Shown here: piece by piece, positions 1 through 4,909 of the stretch
Layout of the letters: the number at the start of each line of letters is the position of its first letter
How positions within the stretch are numbered: position 1 is the first letter of the stretch
Source: DATNPH01 sp036703315
GTDB taxonomy: Bacteria; Cyanobacteriota; Cyanobacteriia; Cyanobacteriales; Coleofasciculaceae
Reading direction: 5' to 3'
DNA: 17,099 bases
NCBI GenBank assembly: GCA_036703315.1
Contig: DATNPH010000232.1
Span: 1-17,099, forward strand
The notes under the pieces: generated by a model
What the model was told of the DNA's origin: nothing
What the model saw: the letters and a program-made list of their open reading frames with translations, nothing else
Databases searched by the model: none
Made by a program: the position numbers and the translations under genes

Positions 1-588
1 GTACTCATGACGCCTTGACTTGGGTAGGTTCTTGCGTTCTTGGAGTATTCCAAACACCCTATCGACCTTTTCGGCTAACGGTTGAAAGTCAACACCATCT
101 AGAACGGTTAGGACGCCTGGTATCTCACTTAGTCCAAGAAAGCTATCGTTTTTCTGAGAGGTAATCAGCACTAAGGCGTCTGGATAAAGGTCAAACACCT
201 TAGCCAGCCAAGCTAGCTCTGTTGTAGTTTTTCCGCACCCTGGAGGCGCTGTAAACACAATGCTGAGTGTGGTAGCGGCGGCCTTAGTGATAATGTCTTT
301 ACGAATGGCGCTCTGCTCAGTTGAAGCGACTATGGCGGCTTCTGTCTTGACTGGCAGAGCCAGAGTTTTTCCCAGGCTCTCGCCCTCCTCACTCTCCACT
401 TCTTCTGGGTGCCTTGAAAGTGGAGGGTTGTAAATTTCCTCTGTTGTGTAGGACAGATAAGTTGGCTCATGACCCGCCTCAATCCGTTTGCGTTCATCCT
501 GGTAGGACTTGAACAATACGGCACCTACGGGGGCGGCAACAGACCCAGCCAGCGACATGACAAATGCAATGCAAAGGAATGTGTTCAT
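1..588 (-). CDS. Membrane-anchored P-loop ATPase, partial (3' end outside window)
   Basis: This frame is open for 196 codons from an ATG at 588 to the left edge, so the C-terminus is missing. An AGGAGGT ribosome-binding site lies about 8 bases upstream, inside the last codons of the preceding gene, which fixes the start. Residues 1-25 are hydrophobic (MNTFLCIAFVMSLAGSVAA) and look like a membrane anchor or uncleaved signal. A polar linker rich in Glu, Ser and Pro follows. A Walker A motif, APPGCGKTT, begins near residue 114, followed by a beta strand (DALVLITSQKND). The protein therefore probably binds and hydrolyses ATP next to the membrane. It is the last visible gene of the minus-strand operon headed by the actin-like ATPase. 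The exact family (FtsK/HerA-like, Zot-like or other) cannot be decided without the missing part. Confidence 0.75.
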   Translation of the reverse strand, partial: MNTFLCIAFVMSLAGSVAAPVGAVLFKSYQDERKRIEAGHEPTYLSYTTEEIYNPPLSRHPEEVESEEGESLGKTLALPVKTEAAIVASTEQSAIRKDIITKAAATTLSIVFTAPPGCGKTTTELAWLAKVFDLYPDALVLITSQKNDSFLGLSEIPGVLTVLDGVDFQPLAEKVDRVFGILQERKNLPKSRRHEY

Positions 589-594
589 CAGTTC

Positions 595-1176
595 TTACCT
601 CCTGCTAGAGGGGAGAAGTGAACAAGCCAACACCGTGAAAAAGATTGCTACTATCGTCCAAGCTAGGGCTTCAATCCCTAGACCGTCATGGCGACTACTG
701 CGTCGTGAGTTATCGGTGTAGGAGTTGTCCACGTAGTAGTTATTAACTGGCTCCTCTCGCACGTACACCACAAGTGGTTCTAGTGGTAGCCTCGGCTGAT
801 TCTCTAACCGACTCAAGCGTTGCTCTAGTGCCGAGGAAAGCTTTTCTTGTCGTTGGTCGAGCGCATCCAAGACTTGAGCTAAAGCTTCAAAACCTTGGTT
901 CATTTCTGACCGCAACTGCTGCATTTCGGCTTGCACTTGGCGGTTCATTTTGAGCAGTTCGGCTGATTGACCCGTCTTTGCTACATCAATCAGTTTTTGA
1001 ATGTCTGCAAGGTGGGCGTCGTTACAGTCTTTGACCGTACAGTAAGCCAGATAAGTGATCGACTCAGCCAGATTGTCCAGATGCTGACGAGCGACTGGGT
1101 GAGACTGAATTACCTCTAGAGCCTCGGTGGTAATACTTTGAATTTCGCCTTGTTGGTATAGGGTAAGGTCGCTCAT
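595..1176 (-). CDS. Coiled-coil protein with C-terminal membrane anchor
   Basis: This is a 193-residue protein of no family I recognise. Residues about 1-70 are helical with scattered Cys and His. Residues about 75-130 are rich in Gln, Glu and Leu with heptad spacing (QVQAEMQQLRSEMNQGF and onward), suggesting a coiled coil. Residues about 140-165 are polar, Tyr/Asn/Ser/Arg rich. Residues about 168-189 form one hydrophobic segment, followed by a short basic tail (SSRR). It is probably a tail-anchored protein that exposes a coiled coil to the cytoplasm. The ATG has a GAGGT ribosome-binding site and overlaps the upstream stop as ATGA. The next gene starts 6 bases after its stop. Context suggests it links the soluble segregation-like proteins to the membrane ATPase; that is inference. 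Confidence 0.75.
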   Translation of the reverse strand: MSDLTLYQQGEIQSITTEALEVIQSHPVARQHLDNLAESITYLAYCTVKDCNDAHLADIQKLIDVAKTGQSAELLKMNRQVQAEMQQLRSEMNQGFEALAQVLDALDQRQEKLSSALEQRLSRLENQPRLPLEPLVVYVREEPVNNYYVDNSYTDNSRRSSRHDGLGIEALAWTIVAIFFTVLACSLLPSSRR

Positions 1177-1433
1177 TTATTTGACCTCAATGAATTTAAG
1201 GCTTCACGGACAACGCATGTGATTAGAAACAACGGCACTAACACCACACAGGCAGCGACAGACCACACCAACCCGTGCCAAACTAGCAGTGCCAAAACCA
1301 TCCCCAGAAACACATTTAAGAGAAATTCTTCAGTGCGAGTTCTAGGGTGAAAGCGGTAGTGTTCAAGGAGCTTGTTAACGACTACTGCCCAAAAAAACAG
1401 AAATAGAGTCCAGAGATAGCAAGTGAGGATCAT
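1173..1433 (-). CDS. Small multi-pass membrane protein
   Basis: This is an 86-residue, strongly hydrophobic protein. One segment lies at about residues 3-22 (LTCYLWTLFLFFWAVVVNKL). A second, long hydrophobic stretch at about 38-72 could hold one or two membrane spans. Between them is a basic, polar loop (HYRFHPRTRTEE). A GGAGGA ribosome-binding site stands about 7 bases before the ATG. The stop overlaps the next start by four bases (ATGA), so it is translated together with the coiled-coil membrane protein. No catalytic motif is visible and no family is recognised; a structural membrane subunit is the simplest reading. Confidence 0.7.
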   Translation of the reverse strand: MILTCYLWTLFLFFWAVVVNKLLEHYRFHPRTRTEEFLLNVFLGMVLALLVWHGLVWSVAACVVLVPLFLITCVVREALNSLRSNK

Positions 1434-1467
1434 CAGTTTTCCTCCAATTGGGAAGTCTCCTTTCTTG

Positions 1468-1494
1468 ATGCCCCTACTTTCCTGGTAGGGGCAT
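1468..1494. other. Perfect hairpin between two operon genes
   Basis: ATGCCCCTAC and GTAGGGGCAT form a perfect 10-bp stem around a 7-base loop (1478-1484). It lies in the 72-bp gap between the stop at 1506 and the next start at 1433, the largest gap within the operon. No T-run follows on either strand, so it is not a clear factor-independent terminator. It may stabilise or process the mRNA and so set different levels for the soluble and membrane halves of the operon. Confidence 0.6.
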
Positions 1495-1505
1495 TGTGTT
1501 AGGGG

Positions 1506-1850
1506 TTAGGCGCAAGCAATACTGTCGCTGAGCGCTCGGATCATGGGTTCAATTCGCCAGTTCTCTTTCGGGTCAATGCAGAATCCAATAATCCAGTCGG
1601 TCAATTGCTCAGATTCCCAAGCATCACTATTGACTGACTCAATTGCCTGTTCAATCAAACGTTTATCTTTCGGAGGTTGCTCTGCATTTGCCCATTGGTG
1701 TTTGCTCACCTGGAAGGCGGCTAGAGCCGCTCGGAAGGTAAGGCGCGCTTCTAAAGGCATATCCTCCAATCCTGAGCCGTAGCGGGCAACCATTTGAGCG
1801 GCGATCGCGTTTTTCTCCAGGTTGATGTAGTAGCCAATCTTTTGAACCAT
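1506..1850 (-). CDS. Small conserved-looking soluble protein, second of a similar pair
   Basis: This is a 114-residue soluble protein with no recognised domain. Near the N-terminus it has IGYYINLEKNAI, then a helical region rich in Ala (FRAALAAFQVSKHQWAN). Near the C-terminus it has EQLTDWIIGFCIDP. The gene immediately upstream has the same order of features (GYYVTVPADI, an Ala/Phe-rich helix with AVHANN, EKLTDGTIIG), so the two look like diverged duplicates. The start overlaps the upstream stop by one base (TAATG), which implies translational reinitiation and roughly equal amounts of the two proteins. Function unknown. Confidence 0.65.
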   Translation of the reverse strand: MVQKIGYYINLEKNAIAAQMVARYGSGLEDMPLEARLTFRAALAAFQVSKHQWANAEQPPKDKRLIEQAIESVNSDAWESEQLTDWIIGFCIDPKENWRIEPMIRALSDSIACA

Positions 1851-2188
1851 TAGCTCACCATCCTTGTGTAGTGCAGATTCAGAACTAACGCTTCAGACAG
1901 TCCAATAATCGTGCCGTCAGTCAGCTTTTCGATTTCGGGTAACAGGTCTTTTACCCAGTCCGGAATAATCGCATCGCCTGGGGTGTTAAAGTAGGCATCC
2001 AGTAAGCTGTACTCAGATTCGTTGTTATTGGCATGAACTGCCATAAAGAAGGCAAACATTGCCAGCAATGTGTATTGTTCACACCGCTCCAGATTCTCAA
2101 AGTGAGAACCTAATGCCTCCTCAATGTCTGCTGGAACTGTGACGTAATAGCCCAGTGGTTTTACTGATGTGCTGATTGCTCGTGTCAT
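1850..2188 (-). CDS. Small soluble protein, first of a similar pair
   Basis: This is a 112-residue, acidic, soluble protein. Residues about 12-23 (PLGYYVTVPADI) and about 88-97 (IEKLTDGTII) correspond to segments of the next gene. The middle (residues 40-55) is a hydrophobic helix (LLAMFAFFMAVHANN) that is probably the core of a small helical fold rather than a membrane span. The ATG lies 14 bases after the preceding stop, with a purine-rich AAGAGA as possible ribosome-binding site. No enzyme motif is visible. Its place in the operon suggests a partner of the actin-like ATPase or of the membrane module. Confidence 0.65.
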   Translation of the reverse strand: MTRAISTSVKPLGYYVTVPADIEEALGSHFENLERCEQYTLLAMFAFFMAVHANNNESEYSLLDAYFNTPGDAIIPDWVKDLLPEIEKLTDGTIIGLSEALVLNLHYTRMVS

Positions 2189-2202
2189 GATCGAAACATC
2201 TC

Positions 2203-2388
2203 TTATCGTTCGGTTTGTTCGGTCTGGAGAGAGTCAGCGCTGGAGCGGTCCAAACTATCAGCGCTGGCTTCCAATGTGCTAGTCTGCGGTTGGCTTAAAG
2301 GTTGATGCAGGTTAGAAGAAATTTGTGGTTTAAGGGCACGGACTGTCGGGTCAATCTCGATCAGGAAGAGGCGTATTTTGTTAATCAC
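2203..2388 (-). CDS. Very small polar protein, GTG start
   Basis: This is a 61-residue frame starting at GTG. Residues 1-20 are mixed and could form a short strand or helix (MINKIRLFLIEIDPTVRALK). The remainder is Ser/Gln/Asp/Thr-rich and probably disordered, including a short repeat of SADSL. The start overlaps the stop of the preceding 46-residue frame as GTGA, and AGGAG-type sequence stands just upstream. That tight coupling is the main support; composition alone is not convincing. No family is recognised. Confidence 0.45.
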   Translation of the reverse strand: MINKIRLFLIEIDPTVRALKPQISSNLHQPLSQPQTSTLEASADSLDRSSADSLQTEQTER

Positions 2389-2525
2389 TCCTGCTCCTGT
2401 TGATTCTTGAGCTTTTCCTTGAGCTTTTTGACAAACCTTACAGCTCCTTTGGATTGTGGGTCGGGGTTTTCATCAAGCCATTGTTGGATTTGACCTTGTG
2501 TTGTGTCGTTGTGGTTAATAGTCAT
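2385..2525 (-). CDS. 46-residue charged protein coupled on both sides
   Basis: ATG at 2525 to TGA at 2385 encodes 46 residues beginning MTINHNDTTQGQIQQWLDE and ending in a strongly charged helix (VRFVKKLKEKLKNQQEQE). The ATG overlaps the stop of the ParR-like gene as ATGA. Its own TGA overlaps the next GTG start as GTGA. Four-base overlaps at both ends are unlikely by chance in a non-gene, and the frame fills what would otherwise be the only gap in this stretch. The helical tail could be a short adaptor or nucleic-acid-binding helix; no family is recognised. Confidence 0.55.
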   Translation of the reverse strand: MTINHNDTTQGQIQQWLDENPDPQSKGAVRFVKKLKEKLKNQQEQE

Positions 2526-2836
2526 GCTGCCACCCTTAACGAATCAATATCCTCACAAAGCATGTCGAGAGCATTTCGCTCTAGTTCCGACTCACTCTTG
2601 AACGATTTCACCTGTTGTACCGACACTTCAATTGCTGCTGGTGGAAGCGGTGGTGGATTATCTCCAGGTCGCATCGCTAACCATGAAATTGGTTTTACAG
2701 AACAACTTCCGATGATTAAATTGACGGCAGCTGACTCATCTTCTAATCCGAAAGCTTCCATTACTGATTCGATATAAGGCAGCAATTTTGCTCTAATCGT
2801 TAGGCGTTTTCCTTTGCCTGTCTTTTGTTTGGGCAT
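2522..2836 (-). CDS. ParR-like small DNA-binding adaptor (candidate)
   Basis: This is a 104-residue protein encoded directly after the actin-like ATPase with a one-base TAATG overlap, the position ParR holds in ParM-ParR-parC plasmid segregation cassettes. The basic N-terminus (PKQKTGKGKR) is followed by a strand-helix-helix pattern (RLTIRAKLLPYIESVMEAFG then ESAAVNLIIGSC) compatible with a ribbon-helix-helix fold. A Pro-rich hinge (GDNPPPLPPA) leads to an acidic C-terminal helix that could contact the filament. In known systems ParR binds centromere repeats and nucleates ParM filaments. The assignment rests on position and size plus the pattern; the sequence itself is not diagnostic. Confidence 0.55.
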   Translation of the reverse strand: MPKQKTGKGKRLTIRAKLLPYIESVMEAFGLEDESAAVNLIIGSCSVKPISWLAMRPGDNPPPLPPAAIEVSVQQVKSFKSESELERNALDMLCEDIDSLRVAA

Positions 2837-3849
2837 TACGCCACCTCTTTGTTAATCGGGGCGACTTTCTGATTGTTTGCTACTAAACCCAAGACATTAG
2901 CTAGTTGTGGATTAGGACAAACCAGACACTTAACATTAGTCACAATCCCTTCAGCTAATGGGGCACCCCCGCCGACAAACAAAATCTTGTCCAGTTCATC
3001 TTTGAAGGGTTTAAGGACGCTGATAGCGGACTTGAGAACGTCCACAATCCACTGCTGGCGCTTTTGTTCAAAAATATCTTTGAAACTGCCGAGCGTACCG
3101 TAATTTACGGTTCCGTCTTCGATTCCCTTTAATATCAAGTGCAATTTGGGGTCACTACCAAAGCGTTGCTTGAATCGATAATCAGCACGAATTAACTGCA
3201 CCAAAGTATCAACACCTTTATCAAAAGGTTGACGGGCATCATAGTTAAGGTTTCCGCTTTCATCCCAGTAGGAAACGATCGCTGTTCCACAGCCAATGTC
3301 GATGGTCACGTTGCCGATTAAGCGCTGGAACAGACCCCGGCGCATGGCGTAGTTGTAAGCTCCCCAGCCTTCTTCCTTCACCTCGACTTTTCCCCAGCCG
3401 ATTGCCAGTTTGAAGCCGTTGAGTTCAACGATGTGACGCCCTCCTAACTTCGCTTTGAGGTCGCTAGCATCCCGTCGTGCATCGGGTAGAGAAGTTACCA
3501 GGGTCTGGATAAACAGCGTTCCGGATTCGGACATCTCCTGGGGTGGTCGGATGCAGCCCAAGACTAGCTGCAAGCTGATGTCAATCTTTCCGGCGTCTAC
3601 AGCACGTTGGAACAGGCGTGTCTGTGATTTGGCGGCGGGTCCAATCAGCCATTCCTTGCCTTTGAGGTCAGGGCGATCGCCATCTAGGTAACGAACGTGT
3701 TGCGAGTAGAGGTCGAGGTTGGGAAATTGGCTTCCTGGTGGGACTTCGGCGTACCAGCTGGGGGTAGACCAGGCTGGGGTACGACCGTCGTTAATCTTCA
3801 AAAAGCCGTTGCCGATGTCCGTTCCGTAGGACTCGTATGTACATCTCAT
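2836..3849 (-). CDS. ParM/Alp-type actin-like ATPase
   Basis: This is a 337-residue protein with the three nucleotide-binding signatures of the actin/Hsp70 superfamily in order: phosphate 1 (GTDIGNGFLK, residues 9-18), phosphate 2 (TIDIGCGTAI, about 182-191) and the adenosine motif (ILFVGGGAP, about 289-297). The length fits plasmid ParM/StbA/Alp proteins, which polymerise with ATP to push plasmid copies apart. The ATG at 3849 has a GAGGA ribosome-binding site. It is the first gene of the minus-strand operon and is followed by the ParR-like gene. The repeat-rich region upstream could hold the centromere. Actin-like ATPase is secure; the segregation role is inferred from family and context. 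Confidence 0.85.
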   Translation of the reverse strand: MRCTYESYGTDIGNGFLKINDGRTPAWSTPSWYAEVPPGSQFPNLDLYSQHVRYLDGDRPDLKGKEWLIGPAAKSQTRLFQRAVDAGKIDISLQLVLGCIRPPQEMSESGTLFIQTLVTSLPDARRDASDLKAKLGGRHIVELNGFKLAIGWGKVEVKEEGWGAYNYAMRRGLFQRLIGNVTIDIGCGTAIVSYWDESGNLNYDARQPFDKGVDTLVQLIRADYRFKQRFGSDPKLHLILKGIEDGTVNYGTLGSFKDIFEQKRQQWIVDVLKSAISVLKPFKDELDKILFVGGGAPLAEGIVTNVKCLVCPNPQLANVLGLVANNQKVAPINKEVA

Positions 3850-3918
3850 TGTTTAAATCCTCAATTGGTCTAGGGAAGCCAACTCAAGCCTTGTAGCGGT
3901 CAACGGTGGATTGGTTAT

Positions 3919-3942
3919 CCTCCAAGTTTTTTGGCTTGGAGG
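3919..3942. promoter_or_regulatory. Hairpin in the leader of the actin-like operon
   Basis: CCTCCAAG and CTTGGAGG form a perfect 8-bp stem around an 8-base loop, about 70 bases before the actin-gene start. No T-run follows on the minus strand, so it is more likely a leader RNA structure or a protein-binding palindrome than a terminator. On the minus-strand RNA the CCUCC half could in principle also pair with a ribosome-binding site. Confidence 0.45.
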
Positions 3943-3982
3943 GACTCCATCTGCCGATGTGTGGCTGCGGTTGGCTTATGAG

Positions 3983-4071
3983 AGTACAATAGCACAAGTA
4001 CAATATTGGACAGAAGTAATTTTGGATTTACCCACACAAACTGACTAAATTTGGGCAGAATTGTGCTATTG
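3983..4071. repeat. Cluster of short direct and inverted repeats (operator or centromere candidate)
   Basis: Between the divergent actin operon and the RHH gene there are two AGTACAATA copies (3983-3991 and 3997-4005, 14 bp apart). There is also an 11-bp inverted pair CAATAGCACAA (3987-3997) and TTGTGCTATTG (4061-4071). A second direct pair is TTGGACAGAAGT (4006-4017) and TTGGGCAGAATT (4051-4062). An imperfect palindrome GTACAATATTGGAC lies at 3998-4011. Such clusters are typical of operators bound by RHH proteins and of ParR centromeres. The RHH protein encoded just downstream, the ParR-like protein, or both, are candidate binders. Confidence 0.5.
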
Positions 4072-4117
4072 CTATAAACCAATGGGAGAATAAGAGGAAC
4101 ATTATGAGCTAATATCT

Positions 4118-4519
4118 GTGCCCAAGGAAGAGGAACAAGTTTTTATTAGAGGGAGGGTACCCGAAAATATAAGAGCACGATTCAAAGCTACGTGCGCCCT
4201 GTTGGGGCGTGACATGAGTGGGGTGCTCAAAGAAATAATTGAGCGCTGGTTAAGCGAGAACCAGCCTCCCCCACCAAGTACAGCAGTTGAGTCAGGCGTA
4301 CAACTGCCAGAAACTCTTGCCGAACTTGTGCAGCAAAACTTTTACCAGCTGCTGACAGACGGCCAAATAACAACAGACAAACTGAAAGCGATCGCATCTG
4401 GCAGCAAGCCAAACGCGAGTGATTTATCAAAAATTGCTCACACTTTGGATCTTCCAGAGGAACAGCTAGTAGCCATGCGCGATCAAGACTTCCCAACTCA
4501 AAAAAGGAAGCAATCATGA
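4118..4519 (+). CDS. Ribbon-helix-helix regulator with C-terminal helical/HTH-like part
   Basis: This is a 133-residue protein starting at GTG. Residues about 8-45 have the RHH pattern: a strand VFIRGRVP, then helices around IRARFKATCALLG and MSGVLKEIIERWLSE. A Pro-rich hinge (QPPPPST) follows. The C-terminal half (about 65-120) includes ITTDKLKAIASGSKPNASDL and IAHTLDLPEEQL, resembling an XRE-type helix-turn-helix. It probably binds the repeats just upstream and regulates itself and/or the divergent actin operon. The start is not certain: no good ribosome-binding site stands next to the GTG, and the nearest AGAGGAAC precedes a two-codon mini-frame (ATG AGC TAA at 4104-4112). Confidence 0.75.
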   Translation: MPKEEEQVFIRGRVPENIRARFKATCALLGRDMSGVLKEIIERWLSENQPPPPSTAVESGVQLPETLAELVQQNFYQLLTDGQITTDKLKAIASGSKPNASDLSKIAHTLDLPEEQLVAMRDQDFPTQKRKQS

Positions 4520-4551
4520 CGTTCGATCGCTTCAACTGCAACATCACAGGG

Positions 4552-4577
4552 GAGAACTATTTTCCAGAATAGTTCTC
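4552..4577. promoter_or_regulatory. Perfect 10-bp palindrome downstream of the RHH gene
   Basis: GAGAACTATT and AATAGTTCTC pair perfectly around the loop TTCCAG (4562-4567). It lies 32 bp after the RHH stop. Neither strand shows a T-run directly after it, so it may be an RNA 3' end structure that protects the message, or a protein-binding site. Confidence 0.45.
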
Positions 4578-4591
4578 GGTTGCGATCAAAC

Positions 4592-4632
4592 AAAAAAAAA
4601 CCCGACAGATAACACTGCCAGGGTTTCCTGAA
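4592..4632 (-). terminator. Factor-independent terminator on the minus strand
   Basis: Read on the minus strand, AAACCC ... GGGTTT forms the outer stem with an inner CAG/CTG helix and a short loop, followed directly by a run of nine T. This ends a leftward transcript coming from the replication leader. No credible minus-strand protein gene lies there, so the transcript may be a non-coding antisense RNA. Confidence 0.6.
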
Positions 4633-4696
4633 AAGCCTAGTGCTTGAGCGCGAAATCTTTACCACGGACGTAACGCTTAAGCAACCAGGGTATCTA

Positions 4697-4732
4697 CCCC
4701 GCATGAACGGGGAAGCAATTTCAAATGAAATT
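4697..4732. other. Two adjacent hairpins in the replication leader
   Basis: CCCCG (4697-4701) pairs with CGGGG (4708-4712) around CATGAA. AATTTCA (4717-4723) pairs with TGAAATT (4726-4732) around AA. They may be part of a structured leader or of the antisense transcript that ends at 4592. The first hairpin resembles the core of some CRISPR repeats, but it occurs once only. Confidence 0.4.
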
Positions 4733-4825
4733 AGTTCGTATCTATACTAGCCGCGATTTTGAGCCGACTATAAATAGATGTCCCAAAAATGGCATATCAC
4801 TTTCTTCCCACATCATAGCCCAAAG

Positions 4826-4875
4826 TGATGCAAGTTGTTGCACCATTGCTGCAAATTGTTGCAAGGTTGATGCAA
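4826..4875 (+). repeat. Five helically phased iterons (TGNTGCAA) upstream of the primase-helicase
   Basis: TGATGCAA (4826), TGTTGCAC (4836), TGCTGCAA (4847), TGTTGCAA (4857) and TGATGCAA (4868) are spaced 10, 11, 10 and 11 bp. All copies therefore lie on one face of the helix. They end 34 bp before the replication gene. This is the arrangement expected of a replication-origin iteron set or of a cooperative operator. One isolated TGATGCAAAA also occurs just after the gene at 7815. Confidence 0.65.
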
Positions 4876-4909
4876 AAAACAGCCACCAAAGCATCCAGGA
4901 GGTGGCGCA

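Noticed and set aside
4498..4704. Minus-strand 68-codon frame
   Set aside because: It runs straight through a clear minus-strand terminator and overlaps the RHH gene end; no ribosome-binding site.
4690..4735. CRISPR-like repeat (CCCCG/CGGGG hairpin followed by GAAG)
   Set aside because: Only one copy is present, with no spacer-repeat periodicity and no cas gene.
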